64,000 nt of DNA from Streptomyces sp. L2 (GCF_004124325.1 NZ_QBDT01000001.1:2170001-2234000), one strand, 5' to 3'. Shown: positions 25,408 through 34,909, counted from the stretch's first letter. Notes: a model not told the origin generated them from the sequence alone. Numbers and translations: made by a program.

Positions 25408-28400
25408 GTGCGGGGCTACGAGAGCCAGGAGCGAGAGCCGGCGGCTGACGTCGACCACCTCTCTCGGTTCGAGGCCGAGATGAAGCGGCTGAGGACCGAG
25501 CGGGAGAAGGCGATCCAGCACGCCGATGACCTCGGCTACCAGGTCGAGGTGCTGCGCGCCAAGCTGCACGAGGCGCGCCGCACCCTCATGACCCGGCCCG
25601 CCTACGACGGCGGTGACATCGGCTACCAGGCCGAGCAGTTGCTGCGCAACGCCCAGATGCAGGCCGACCAGCTGCGTCAGGACGCCGAGCGGGAGCTGAG
25701 CCAGGCCCGCGCGCAGACCCAGCGCATCCTCCAGGAGCACGCCGAGCAGGCGGCCCGGCTCCAGGCGGAGCTGCACCAGGAGGCGGTGAGCCGGCGCCAG
25801 CAGCTCGACCAGGAGCTGGCCGAGCGCCGGCAGACCGTCGAGTCGCACGTCAACGAGAACGTGACCTGGGCCGAGCAGGTGCGCTCGCGTTCCGAGCAGC
25901 AGGCCCGCCGGCTGCTGGAGGAGTCCCGTGCCGAGGCGGAGCAGGCGCTGGCCGCCGCCCGCGCGGAGGCCGAGCGGCTGACCCGGGAGGCCCGCGAGCG
26001 GCTGCAGAGCGACGCCGAGGCGGCCCGCGCGGAGGCCGAGCAGCTGCTGCGCCGGGCCCGCACGGACTCCGAGCGGCTGCTGAACGCCGCCTCGACGCAG
26101 GCGCAGGAGGCCACCGACCACGCCGAGCAGCTGCGCACGGACGCGGCCGGCGAGTCGGACGCGGCCCGCAGGCAGGCCGGCGAGCTGAGCCGGGCCGCCG
26201 AGCAGCGCATGGCGGACGCCGACGAGGCGCTGCGCAAGGCGCAGGCCGCGGCGGAGAAGCTGGTCAAGGAGGCCGAGGAGGCCGCGGCGAAGGCGCTGTC
26301 GAGCGCCGAGGCCGCCAACGAGACCCGCACGCGTACCGCCAAGGAGCAGGTGGCACGGCTGGTCGGCGAGGCCACCAAGGAGGCGGAGGCCACCAAGGCG
26401 GACGCCGAGCAGCTGGTCGCCGACGCCCGCGCCGAGGCCGAGAAGATCGTCACCGAGGCCGCCGAGAAGGCCCGCGGCATCACCGCCGAGGAGGCGGCCA
26501 CCCAGCTGTCGAAGGCGGCGAAGACCGCCGAGGACGTCCTCGACAAGGCCGCCGAGGACGCGAAGAAGACCACGAAGGCCGCCGCCGAGGAGGCCGAGCG
26601 GATCCGCACCGAGGCCGAGGCCGAGGCGGACCGGCTGCGCGCCGAGGCGCATGACATCGCCGAGGAGCTCAAGGGCGCGGCGAAGGACGACACCAAGGAG
26701 TACCGCGCCAAGACGGTCGAGCTGCAGGAGGAGGCGCGCCGGCTGCGCGGCGAGGCCGAGCAGCTGCGCGCCGACGCGGTCGCCGAGGGCGAGTCGATCC
26801 GCGCCGAGGCCCGCCGGGAGGCGGTGGCGCAGATCGAGGAGGCGGCCGGCTCCGCCGAGGAGCTGCTCGCCAAGGCCAAGGCGGACGCCGACGAGCTGCG
26901 GCAGACCGCGACGGCGGACAGCGAGAAGGTCCGCACCGAGGCCATCGAGCGGGCGACCGCGCTGCGCCGGCAGGCCGAGGAGACCCTGGAGCGCACCCGC
27001 AAGGAGGCCGAGCGGCTGCGCGCCGAGGCCGCAGAGCAGTCCGAGGCGCTGACGGCGGACGCCGAGCGGGCCGCGCGCGAGCTTCGCGAGGAGACCGAGC
27101 GGGCCGTCGAGGCGCGCCGGGCGGAGGCCGCCGAGGAGCTGACCCGGCTGCACACGGACGCCGAGGAACGCCTCGCGTCCGCCGAGCAGGCCCTCACCGA
27201 GGCCCGCGAGGAGGCGTCCCGGATCCGCCGGGAGGCCGGCGAGGAGGCCGAGCGCCTGCGCACGGAGGCCGCCGACCGGATCCGTACGCTCCAGCAGCAG
27301 GCCGAGGCCGAGGCGGAGCGGCTGCGCACCGAGGCCGCCGCGGACGCGTCCGCCTCGCGGGCCGAGGGCGAGAACGTGGCCGTACGGCTGCGTTCCGAGG
27401 CCGCCGCCGAGGCCGAGCGGCTGAAGACGGAGGCCCAGGACAGCGCCGACCGGGTCCGCGCCGAAGCGCAGGCCGCCGCGGAGCGGCTGGGCACGGAGGC
27501 GTCCGAGACGCTGGCCGCCGCGCAGGAGGAGGCCGTACGGCGCCGCCGCGAGGCCGAGGAGCTCCTCGGTGCCGCCCGCGAGGAGGCCGAGGAGGAGCGC
27601 CGGCGGGCCCGCGAGCAGAGCGAGGAACTGCTGGCCTCCGCGCGCAGGCGCGTGGAGGAGGCGCAGGCCGAGGCGACCCGGCTGGTCGAGGAGGCCGACC
27701 GGCGGGCCGGCGAGATGGTGTCGGCCGCCGAACAGCACGCCCAGCAGGTACGGGACTCCGTCGCCGGGCTGCACGAGCAGGCGCAGGAGGAGATCGCCGG
27801 GCTGCGCTCGGCCGCCGAGCACGCGGCGGACCGCACCCGGCGGGAGGCCGAGGAGGAGGCGGACCGGGTCCGCGCCGACGCCTACGCCGAGCGGGAGCGG
27901 GCGAGCGAGGACGCCTCGCGGCTGCGGCGCGAGGCGCACGAGGAGACCGAGGCGGCGAAGGCGCTCGCCGAGCGGACGACGGCGGACGCGATCGCCGAGT
28001 CCGAGCGGCTGCGCGCCGAGTCGTCGGAGTACTCCCAGCGGGTGCGCACGGAGGCGTCCGACGCGCTCGCCGAGGCCGAGCAGGCGGCGTCCCGCACCCG
28101 GGCGGACGCCCGCGAGGACGCGAACCGGATCCGGTCGGACGCGGCGACGCAGGCGGACACCCTCATCACCGAGGCCCGCAGCGAGGCCGAGCGGCTGGGC
28201 ACCGAGACGGCCGCGGAGGCCGACCGGGTGCGCACCGAGGCGCTCACGGAGGCCGAGCGGCTCCAGTCGGAGACCGTCGCGGAGGCCGACCGGGTCCGCA
28301 CGGAGGCCCTCACCGAGGCCGAGCGGGTGCGCGCCGAGACCCTCGCCGAGGCGGACCGGGTGCGGGCCGAGTCGGTCGCGGCGGCCGAGCAGGTGCTGGC

Positions 28401-29388
28401 GGACGCGAGCGGCGACGCGGAGCGGCTGCGCGCCGAGGCCGCCGAGACGGTCGGGTCCGCGCAGCAGCACGCGGAGCGGCTGCGCGCCGATGCCGAGCGC
28501 CTGCGGGCGGACGCGGAGGCGGAGGCCGAACGGCTGGTCGGCACCGCGCGCCAGGAGGCCGAGCGGACCCTGGACGAGGCCCGCAAGGACGCCAACAAGC
28601 GGCGCTCGGAGGCGGCCGAGCAGGTCGACACGCTCATCAACGAGACGGCCGCCGAGGCGGACAAGCTGCTCACCGAGGCGCAGAAGCAGGCGCTGAAGAC
28701 CACCGCGGACGCCGAGTCGCAGGCCGACACCATGGTCGGCGCGGCCCGCAGCGAGGCCGAGCGGATCGTCTCGGAGGCGACGGTCGAGGGCAACTCCCGG
28801 GTGGAGAAGGCCCGTACGGACGCGGACGAGCTGCTGGTCGGCGCCCGCCGGGACGCGACGGCCATAAGGGAGCGCGCGGAGGAGCTGCGCGACCGCATCA
28901 CCTCCGAGATCGAGGAGCTGCACGAGCGGGCGCGCCGCGAGGCCGCCGAGACGATGAAGTCCACCGGCGACCGCTGCGACGCGCTGATCAAGGCGTCCGA
29001 GGAGCAGCTGGCCAAGGCGCAGGCGAAGGCCAAGGAGCTGCTGTCGGAGGCCAACTCCGAGGCCGGCAAGGTGCGCATCGCCGCCGTGAAGAAGGCGGAG
29101 GGCCTGCTGAAGGAGGCCGAGCAGAAGAAGGCCACGCTGGTCCGGGAGGCCGAGGAGCTGAGGGCCGAGGCGATCCGCGAGGCCCGGGCCACGGTCGAGG
29201 AGGGCAAGCGCGAGCTGGAGACGCTGGTGCGCCGGCGCGAGGACATCAACGCCGAGATCTCCCGTGTCCAGGACGTCCTGGAGGCGTTGGGCTCCCTGGA
29301 GGCCCCGGCCTCGGGCAAGGACGGCGGGGTCAAGGCGGGCGCCACCGTCGGACCCCCTCGATCGGGTGGCAAGTCGTCAGAGGGCTAG
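25408..29388 (+). CDS. scy: Scy, polarity-organising coiled-coil protein
   Basis: 1326 aa from the GTG at 25408, the known length of S. coelicolor Scy. Scy forms the scaffold of the tip-organising centre with DivIVA and FilP, setting sites of apical growth and branching. The N-terminal 60 residues (FEAEMKRLRTEREKAI, then LGYQVEVLRAKLHEARRT) give a short canonical coiled coil. Almost all the rest is a continuous coiled coil rich in Ala, Glu, Arg with RLRAEA and RVRTEA units repeating with long hendecad-like periods. The C-terminus (about 1285-1326) is Gly/Ser/Pro-rich and probably disordered. It is followed by filP after 185 bp. No transmembrane or catalytic motif exists. Confidence 0.95.
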   Translation: MRGYESQEREPAADVDHLSRFEAEMKRLRTEREKAIQHADDLGYQVEVLRAKLHEARRTLMTRPAYDGGDIGYQAEQLLRNAQMQADQLRQDAERELSQARAQTQRILQEHAEQAARLQAELHQEAVSRRQQLDQELAERRQTVESHVNENVTWAEQVRSRSEQQARRLLEESRAEAEQALAAARAEAERLTREARERLQSDAEAARAEAEQLLRRARTDSERLLNAASTQAQEATDHAEQLRTDAAGESDAARRQAGELSRAAEQRMADADEALRKAQAAAEKLVKEAEEAAAKALSSAEAANETRTRTAKEQVARLVGEATKEAEATKADAEQLVADARAEAEKIVTEAAEKARGITAEEAATQLSKAAKTAEDVLDKAAEDAKKTTKAAAEEAERIRTEAEAEADRLRAEAHDIAEELKGAAKDDTKEYRAKTVELQEEARRLRGEAEQLRADAVAEGESIRAEARREAVAQIEEAAGSAEELLAKAKADADELRQTATADSEKVRTEAIERATALRRQAEETLERTRKEAERLRAEAAEQSEALTADAERAARELREETERAVEARRAEAAEELTRLHTDAEERLASAEQALTEAREEASRIRREAGEEAERLRTEAADRIRTLQQQAEAEAERLRTEAAADASASRAEGENVAVRLRSEAAAEAERLKTEAQDSADRVRAEAQAAAERLGTEASETLAAAQEEAVRRRREAEELLGAAREEAEEERRRAREQSEELLASARRRVEEAQAEATRLVEEADRRAGEMVSAAEQHAQQVRDSVAGLHEQAQEEIAGLRSAAEHAADRTRREAEEEADRVRADAYAERERASEDASRLRREAHEETEAAKALAERTTADAIAESERLRAESSEYSQRVRTEASDALAEAEQAASRTRADAREDANRIRSDAATQADTLITEARSEAERLGTETAAEADRVRTEALTEAERLQSETVAEADRVRTEALTEAERVRAETLAEADRVRAESVAAAEQVLADASGDAERLRAEAAETVGSAQQHAERLRADAERLRADAEAEAERLVGTARQEAERTLDEARKDANKRRSEAAEQVDTLINETAAEADKLLTEAQKQALKTTADAESQADTMVGAARSEAERIVSEATVEGNSRVEKARTDADELLVGARRDATAIRERAEELRDRITSEIEELHERARREAAETMKSTGDRCDALIKASEEQLAKAQAKAKELLSEANSEAGKVRIAAVKKAEGLLKEAEQKKATLVREAEELRAEAIREARATVEEGKRELETLVRRREDINAEISRVQDVLEALGSLEAPASGKDGGVKAGATVGPPRSGGKSSEG

Positions 29389-29505
29389 CCCTGGAGGTTC
29401 GTTCCGGTGTGTTCTGGGGGCTTTGCCCGGGTCGTCTTGGCAAGCCCTCCGACCGTCAGCCACTCAAAAGAGGTGTCATTCTCCAGATCAAACACGTATC
29501 CGCTC

Positions 29506-29533
29506 GATGACACACCGCTTCGGCCCCTAGGAT
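29506..29533 (+). promoter_or_regulatory. Promoter candidate of filP
   Basis: GATGAC at 29506-29511 and TAGGAT at 29528-29533 with a 16-bp spacer, 41 bp before the filP start. Confidence 0.4.
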
Positions 29534-29573
29534 TCCACCTATCACCTCACCGGTCTCATTCGACAGGAACCCC

Positions 29574-30509
29574 ATGAGCGACACTTCCCCCTACGGCTTC
29601 GAGCTTGTGCGGCGTGGGTACGACCGCGCTCAGGTGGACGAACGTATCTCCAAGCTCGTCTCCGACCGTGACAGCGCTCTCGCCCGCATCACCGCTCTGG
29701 AGAAGCGCATCGAGGAGCTCCACCTCGAAACGCAGAACGCCCAGGCCCAGGTCACCGACGCCGAGCCGTCGTACGCGGGTCTCGGCGCGCGGGTCGAGAA
29801 GATCCTGCGCCTGGCCGAGGAAGAGGCCAAGGACCTGCGCGAGGAGGCCCGGCGCGCGGCCGAGCAGCACCGTGAGCTCGCCGAGTCGTCGGCCCAGCAG
29901 GTCCGCAACGACGCGGAGTCGTTCGCCGCGGAGCGCAAGGCCAAGGCCGAGGACGAGGGCGTCCGGATCGTCGAGAAGGCCAAGGGCGAGGCGGCCCAGC
30001 TGCGCTCCGAGGCGCAGAAGGACGCGCAGTCCAAGCGCGAGGAGGCGGACGCCCTCTTCGAGGAGACCCGCGCCAAGGCCGCGCAGGCCGCCGCCGACTT
30101 CGAGACGAACCTCGCCAAGCGCCGCGAGCAGTCCGAGCGCGACCTGGCCTCGCGTCAGCAGAAGGCCGAGAAGCGGCTCGCGGAGATCGAGCACCGGGCG
30201 GAGCAGCTGCGCCTGGAGGCGGAGAAGCTGCGCACGGACGCCGAGCGCCGCGCCCGCCAGACGGTGGAGACGGCTCAGCGCCAGGCCGAGGACATCGTGG
30301 CCGACGCGAACGCCAAGGCCGACCGGATCCGCTCGGAATCCGAGCGGGAGCTGGCCGCGCTGACCAACCGGCGCGACTCGATCAACGCGCAGCTGACGAA
30401 TGTGCGGGAGATGCTGGCGACGCTGACGGGGGCGGCTGTGGCCGCCGCCGGCTCGCCGGTCGAGGACGAGCCGGTTTCCCGGGGTGTTCCGGCACAGCAG
30501 TCTCGCTAG
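29574..30509 (+). CDS. filP: FilP, intermediate-filament-like coiled-coil protein
   Basis: 311 aa. FilP self-assembles into filaments and networks near the hyphal tip, interacts with DivIVA and Scy and supports cell stiffness and polarity. The N-terminus (PYGFELVRRGYDRAQVDERI) resembles the DivIVA membrane-targeting motif. It is followed by a short coiled coil (about 20-60), a spacer, and a long coiled coil (about 75-285) ending SERELAALTNRRDSINAQL. The C-terminal 25 residues are Gly/Pro-rich. It is paralogous to parts of Scy. A Rho-independent-type terminator follows at 30725. Confidence 0.94.
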   Translation: MSDTSPYGFELVRRGYDRAQVDERISKLVSDRDSALARITALEKRIEELHLETQNAQAQVTDAEPSYAGLGARVEKILRLAEEEAKDLREEARRAAEQHRELAESSAQQVRNDAESFAAERKAKAEDEGVRIVEKAKGEAAQLRSEAQKDAQSKREEADALFEETRAKAAQAAADFETNLAKRREQSERDLASRQQKAEKRLAEIEHRAEQLRLEAEKLRTDAERRARQTVETAQRQAEDIVADANAKADRIRSESERELAALTNRRDSINAQLTNVREMLATLTGAAVAAAGSPVEDEPVSRGVPAQQSR

Positions 30510-30558
30510 CCGCGGGCTCTGCGGTTCGAGGGTTCGCGGGGAGCTGCCGGTCCGCTGT

Positions 30559-30597
30559 GGCTGGTCGCGCAGTTCCCCGCGCCCCTTTGGGGCGCGG
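30559..30597 (+). repeat. Copy of the dispersed GCGCAGTTCCCCGC hairpin element
   Basis: TGGCTGGTCGCGCAGTTCCC leads into CGCGCCCC-TTT-GGGGCGCG, a perfect 8-bp hairpin. A shorter copy of the hairpin (CGCGCCCC-TTT-GGGGCGCG again) lies at about 30668-30688. Same family as 9291-9328 and 62938-63360. Confidence 0.7.
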
Positions 30598-30724
30598 TCC
30601 GTCCGCGGTGCTTCCAAGTCGGCGGTGCTGGTCGCGCCCGCGCGGCGGAGCCGCATATCGACACAGCCCCGCGCCCCTTTGGGGCGCGTTTCCCTTCGGG
30701 TGCTTTGAAGCTGAGCATCGATAC

Positions 30725-30757
30725 AGCCCCCTGTTCTCCAGTGGCAGGGGGCTTTTT
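30725..30757 (+). terminator. Rho-independent terminator after filP
   Basis: 9-bp stem AGCCCCCTG / CAGGGGGCT with an 11-nt loop, followed by a five-T run (30753-30757), unusual in being canonical for this organism. It separates filP from the ABC transporter. Confidence 0.8.
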
Positions 30758-30764
30758 GCCGTTT

Positions 30765-30776
30765 TAGCGTGGCCGC
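30765..30776 (+). promoter_or_regulatory. Leaderless -10 box of the first ABC transporter
   Basis: TAGCGT at 30765-30770 followed by 6 nt and the ATG at 30777; no Shine-Dalgarno. It directly follows the filP terminator. Confidence 0.5.
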
Positions 30777-31733
30777 ATGATCGAGCTGGTGGGGCTGAGC
30801 AAGCGGTATGGCGAGAAGGTGGCGGTCGACGGGCTGAGTTTCGCTGTGCGGCCGGGGATCGTGACGGGGTTCCTGGGGCCCAACGGTGCCGGGAAGTCCA
30901 CGACGATGCGGATGATCCTGGGGCTGGACCGGCCGACGGCCGGGGACGTGCGGATCGACGGCCGGCACTACGAGGAGCTGCGGGACCCGCTGACGTACAT
31001 CGGGGCCCTGCTGGAGGCGAAGGGGGTGCACGGTGGCCGCAGTGCCTTCAACCACCTGCTGTGCCTCGCGCAGAGCAACGGCATCCCCCGGCGCCGGGTG
31101 GACGAGGTGCTGGACACGGTCGGTCTGACCGGGGTGGCCCGGAAGAAGGCCAAGGGGTTCTCGCTGGGCATGGGGCAGCGGCTCGGGATCGCCGCCGCGC
31201 TGCTGGGCGACCCGCGGATCCTGATGTTCGACGAGCCGGTCAACGGGCTCGACCCCGAGGGCATCCACTGGATCCGGAACCTGATGAAATCGCTGGCCGC
31301 GCAGGGGCGGACGGTGTTCGTCTCCAGCCATCTGATGAGCGAGATGGCGCTGACCGCCGACCACCTGGTCGTCATCGGTCAGGGCAGGCTGCTCGCCGAC
31401 ACCTCCATGGCGGAGTTCATCCGGCAGAACTCACGGTCGTACGCCCGGGTCCGCAGCCCGCAGCGCGAGCGGCTGCTCGACGTGCTGCACGAGGAAGGAA
31501 TCACCGTCGTCGAGGCGGGCGGCGGGACGCTGGAGGTGGAGGGCGGCAAGGAGGCCGAGCGGATCGGCGAGCTCGCGGCCCGGCACGGGATCGTGCTGCA
31601 CGAACTGAGCCCGCAGCAGGCTTCGCTGGAGGAGGCGTTCATGCGGCTGACGGCGGAGTCGGTGGAGTACCACGCGCACACCGGGGACACTCCCGTCCCA
31701 CGGGACTGGGGCGCCGACTGGAAGGGGGCGTAG
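30777..31733 (+). CDS. ABC transporter ATP-binding protein (pair 1)
   Basis: 318 aa. ATPase domain at 1-220: A-loop KRYGEKVAVDGL, Walker A GPNGAGKST, Q-loop, signature FSLGMGQRLGIAAALLG, Walker B RILMFDEPVNGLDPEG, H-loop SSHLMSEMAL. The C-terminal 90 residues form the extension usual in DrrA/CcmA-type exporters (ELSPQQASLEEAFMRLTAES). It is close in sequence to the ATPase at 32655, so pairs 1 and 2 look like a tandem duplication. The partner permease follows after 3 nt. The substrate is unknown; such pairs often export lipids or antibiotics. Confidence 0.92.
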   Translation: MIELVGLSKRYGEKVAVDGLSFAVRPGIVTGFLGPNGAGKSTTMRMILGLDRPTAGDVRIDGRHYEELRDPLTYIGALLEAKGVHGGRSAFNHLLCLAQSNGIPRRRVDEVLDTVGLTGVARKKAKGFSLGMGQRLGIAAALLGDPRILMFDEPVNGLDPEGIHWIRNLMKSLAAQGRTVFVSSHLMSEMALTADHLVVIGQGRLLADTSMAEFIRQNSRSYARVRSPQRERLLDVLHEEGITVVEAGGGTLEVEGGKEAERIGELAARHGIVLHELSPQQASLEEAFMRLTAESVEYHAHTGDTPVPRDWGADWKGA

Positions 31734-31736
31734 GCC

Positions 31737-32510
31737 ATGGTGGTCGTCCAGGTCATCCGCTCGGAGTGGACCAAGATCCGGTCCGTGGCGTCCACGGTGT
31801 GGACACTGGGACTCGCGGTGGTCGTCACCATCGCGCTCGGGATGCTCATCTCCGCGCTGTCCAACCACCAATTCGACTCGATGCCCGAGAACGAGCGGCT
31901 CTCCTTCGACCCGACGTTCATCAGCTTCGCCGGGATGACGCTCGGCCAGCTCGCGATGATCGTCTTCGGGGTGCTGGTGGTGTCGAACGAGTACAGCACC
32001 GGCATGATCCGCACCTCGCTGGCCGCCGTGCCGAGGCGCGGCACGTTCCTGTTCAGCAAGCTCGCGGTGGCCGCCGCACTGGTGCTGGTCGTCGGCATGG
32101 CCACCAGCTTCGCCACGTTCTTCCTCGGCCAGGCCATGCTCGGCACCCACCGGGCCCACCTCGGCGACCCGGGCGTGCTGCGCGCGGTCTTCGGCGGCGG
32201 GCTGTACATGACGCTGATCGCGGTGTTCTCGATGGGCGTCGCCACCATGCTGCGCTCACCGATGCTGTCGCTCGGCATCCTGATGCCGTTCTTCTTCCTG
32301 ATCTCCAACATCCTCGGCAACGTCTCCGCGACGAAGAAGGTCGGCCAGTACCTGCCGGACCAGGCCGGCAGCCGCATCATGCGGGTCGTCCCGCGCATCG
32401 GCGACAGCACGCCCTACGGCCCCTGGGGCGGGCTCGGCATCATGCTGCTCTGGGTGGTCGCGGCGGTCGCCGGCGGGTACCTCCTGCTGCGGCACCGCGA
32501 CGCCCAGTGA
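31737..32510 (+). CDS. ABC transporter permease (pair 1)
   Basis: 257 aa, ABC-2 type. Begins with IRSEWTKIRSVASTVWTLGL, the typical SEWTK(I/L)RS elbow helix of actinobacterial ABC-2 permeases. Six hydrophobic segments follow, including FAGMTLGQLAMIVFGVLVV, SKLAVAAALVLVVGMAT and ILMPFFFLISNILGNVSA; NEYSTGMIRTSLA is the conserved cytoplasmic loop. GGGGGCG upstream serves as ribosome site. Confidence 0.9.
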   Translation: MVVVQVIRSEWTKIRSVASTVWTLGLAVVVTIALGMLISALSNHQFDSMPENERLSFDPTFISFAGMTLGQLAMIVFGVLVVSNEYSTGMIRTSLAAVPRRGTFLFSKLAVAAALVLVVGMATSFATFFLGQAMLGTHRAHLGDPGVLRAVFGGGLYMTLIAVFSMGVATMLRSPMLSLGILMPFFFLISNILGNVSATKKVGQYLPDQAGSRIMRVVPRIGDSTPYGPWGGLGIMLLWVVAAVAGGYLLLRHRDAQ

Positions 32511-32654
32511 GCCGGCCGCTGACGCTCGGTGATGCTCTGGCTTTACTTTCTTTTGGGCGGAACCGTCAGTGCCCCGATATCCTCCTAACCCTTACGGGGG
32601 CGTGTGCCCCGCTGTCCGAAATTTTCAGGGGTACCGTCCGATGGGATCCGGAGC

Positions 32655-34034
32655 ATGATCGAGGCTGTCGGCCTGACCAAGCGATACGGCGACAAGACCG
32701 CCGTGTACAACCTTTCCTTCCAGGTGCGTCCCGGCGCCGTGACCGGCTTCCTCGGCCCCAACGGCTCGGGCAAGTCGACCACCATGCGGATGATCCTCGG
32801 GCTGGACAACCCGACGTCCGGCGGCGTGACCATCGGCGGCTACCCGTACCGCAAGCTGCCCAACGCCCCCCGCCAGGTCGGCGCCCTGCTCGACGCCAAG
32901 GCCGTGCACGGCGGCCGGGCCGCGCGCAACCACCTGCTCAGCCTCGCCCAGCTGTCCGGCATCCCGGCCCGGCGGGTGGACGAGGTGCTCGGCGTGGTCG
33001 GCCTGCAGGAGGTGGCGAGGAAGCGCTCCAAGGGCTTCTCGCTCGGCATGGGACAGCGCCTCGGCATCGCCGCCGCGCTGCTCGGCGACCCCCAGGTGCT
33101 GCTCTTCGACGAGCCGGTCAACGGCCTCGACCCCGAGGGCATCCTCTGGGTGCGCAACCTGATGAAGGCGCTCGCGGCGGAGGGCCGTACGGTCTTCGTC
33201 TCCTCCCACCTGATGAGCGAGATGGCGCTGACCGCCGACCACCTCATCGTCATCGGGCGCGGCCAGCTGCTCGCCGACATGAGCGTCACCGACTTCATCT
33301 CGGCCAACTCCGCCGACTTCGCGCGCGTCCGCACGCCCGACGGCGAGCCGCAGCTGCGCGAGAAGCTCACCTCCACGCTGACCGAGGCCGGCGGCCACGT
33401 GCTGCCCGAGCAGGACGGCGGTCTCCGGGTCACCGGGCTGCCGCTCCCCCGCATCAGCGACCTCGCGCACGAGTCCGGCGTACGGCTGTGGGAGCTGTCC
33501 CCGCACCAGGCCTCGCTGGAGGAGGCGTACATGCGGATGACGCAGGGCGCCGTCGACTACCGCTCGACGATCGACCAGCGCACCGGCCTCCAGCAGCCGC
33601 TGCCGCCCGGTGCGCAGCCGCCCATGCCGGTTCCCGGCCAGGGCCAGCCCGGCTGGTACGCCCCGCCGCCGCCCCAGCAGGGCGGCCGGCCGTTCGCGAT
33701 GCAGGGCCCGCCCGCGGGTCCGTACGGCGCTCAGCCCGCACCCGCGGTCCCGAACCCCTACGGCACCCCCGGCACCGCCCCCGCCGGGGCACCCGCCGCC
33801 GGGGCGCCGAACCCGTACGCGGCCCCGCAGGCGCCCGGTTCGGCGCCGCAGCCGCCCGCGGCCGCCCCGGCGGCCCCGGCCGCGACGGCGGCTCCCGCCG
33901 CGCCGGCCCAGCCCGCCGTCGCACCCGCCGCGCCCCCCGCAGAGGGCCCCGCCGCCTCCGCCACCCCCGCTGCCCCCGCCGCCTCCGCCGCCTCTTCCGC
34001 CGCCGAACCGACCGAGCCCGAGGACGCCCGATGA
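32655..34034 (+). CDS. ABC transporter ATP-binding protein with Pro/Ala-rich tail (pair 2)
   Basis: 459 aa from the ATG at 32655, aligned with the start of its paralogue; a longer frame begins at 32604. The ATPase domain (1-220) has GPNGSGKST, FSLGMGQRLGIAAALLG, QVLLFDEPVNGLDPEG and SSHLMSEMAL, almost the same as pair 1. The helper region to about 310 ends LSPHQASLEEAYMRMTQGA. Residues about 310-459 are a low-complexity extension of Pro, Ala, Gly, Tyr, Gln (QPPMPVPGQGQPGWYAPPPP) absent from pair 1, likely disordered. The last codons overlap the permease start (ATGA). Confidence 0.9.
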   Translation: MIEAVGLTKRYGDKTAVYNLSFQVRPGAVTGFLGPNGSGKSTTMRMILGLDNPTSGGVTIGGYPYRKLPNAPRQVGALLDAKAVHGGRAARNHLLSLAQLSGIPARRVDEVLGVVGLQEVARKRSKGFSLGMGQRLGIAAALLGDPQVLLFDEPVNGLDPEGILWVRNLMKALAAEGRTVFVSSHLMSEMALTADHLIVIGRGQLLADMSVTDFISANSADFARVRTPDGEPQLREKLTSTLTEAGGHVLPEQDGGLRVTGLPLPRISDLAHESGVRLWELSPHQASLEEAYMRMTQGAVDYRSTIDQRTGLQQPLPPGAQPPMPVPGQGQPGWYAPPPPQQGGRPFAMQGPPAGPYGAQPAPAVPNPYGTPGTAPAGAPAAGAPNPYAAPQAPGSAPQPPAAAPAAPAATAAPAAPAQPAVAPAAPPAEGPAASATPAAPAASAASSAAEPTEPEDAR

Positions 34035-34909
34035 GCACCCACCAGCCCCCGATGCCGCAGGCCCCGGCCGCCGCGCCCGACTGGCAGGCGGCGCCCGGCG
34101 GGACGTACCCCGGCTACACCTCGCCGATCCCGGTCGTGCGCACCCACCTCGGGCACGCGCTGGTCTCCGAGTGGACGAAGATCAAGTCGGTGCGGTCGAC
34201 GATGTGGACGCTCGGCGTGTTCGTCGTCCTGGTCCTCGGCATCGGCCTGATGGCCGGCCTCGCGGTCAGCAGCTCCGGTGACATGAACGGCGAGAACCCG
34301 CTGACCCTGGGCTTCTTCGGCCTGCTGCTCGGCAGCATCTGCATCATCACGCTCGGCGTGCTCACCACGGCGTCCGAGTACGGCACCGGAATGATCCGTA
34401 CGACGATGACCGCGTGCCCGAGCCGGGGCCGGGTGCTCGCCGCCAAGGCCATCGTGTTCTTCGTCGTCGCGTTCGTGGTGACGCTCGTCGCCTCCACCCT
34501 CGTGGCGATGATGCAGACCGCCCTGCTGGACGGTCACGCCGGCGCGCGCACCCCGTCCGGCGGCGAGTGGCTGAAGGGCACGGTCGGCGTCAGCCTCTAC
34601 ATCGCGCTACTCGGACTGCTCTCGCTGCTCGTCGGCTCGATGATCCGGCACTCGGCCGGCGCCATCACCATCATGATCGGATTGGTGCTGGCCCCGCTGG
34701 TGATCGCGCTGTTCATGTTCGCGTCCTCGCTGGAGAAGGTGCGCCAGTTCCTGCTGGAGTACTCGATCCCCACCCAGCTCGGCACCTTCTACGGCAGCTC
34801 GCTCAGCGATTCCGGGCCGTCCGGCTGGGATCCGCTGTGGATCATCCTGGTCATCACGGCCGTGGCGTTCGGCGGCGCCTTCGCGCTGCTGCAGAGCCGG
34901 GACGTCTAG
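34031..34909 (+). CDS. ABC transporter permease (pair 2)
   Basis: 292 aa from the ATG that overlaps the ATPase stop. The first 40 residues are a Pro/Ala-rich tail (MSTHQPPMPQAPAAAPDWQA) echoing the tail of its ATPase. Then LVSEWTKIKSVRSTMWTLGV and six hydrophobic segments (LMAGLAV, LLLGSICIITLGVLT, IVFFVVAFVVTLVASTLVA, LYIALLGLLSLLVGSMI, AITIMIGLVLAPLVIALFM, IILVITAVAFGGAFALL). ABC-2 type; EYGTGMIRTTMT is the conserved loop. Substrate unknown. Confidence 0.9.
   Translation: MSTHQPPMPQAPAAAPDWQAAPGGTYPGYTSPIPVVRTHLGHALVSEWTKIKSVRSTMWTLGVFVVLVLGIGLMAGLAVSSSGDMNGENPLTLGFFGLLLGSICIITLGVLTTASEYGTGMIRTTMTACPSRGRVLAAKAIVFFVVAFVVTLVASTLVAMMQTALLDGHAGARTPSGGEWLKGTVGVSLYIALLGLLSLLVGSMIRHSAGAITIMIGLVLAPLVIALFMFASSLEKVRQFLLEYSIPTQLGTFYGSSLSDSGPSGWDPLWIILVITAVAFGGAFALLQSRDV

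Noticed and set aside
24670..28923. 1417-codon reverse frame opposite scy
   Set aside because: Composition mirrors the repeats of scy and no domain is visible; Scy is firmly identified on the + strand.
32641..32658. Five-codon upstream ORF (MGSGA) overlapping the start of the second ABC ATPase
   Set aside because: ATGA overlap is suggestive, but such short frames are frequent by chance and there is no clear ribosome site.
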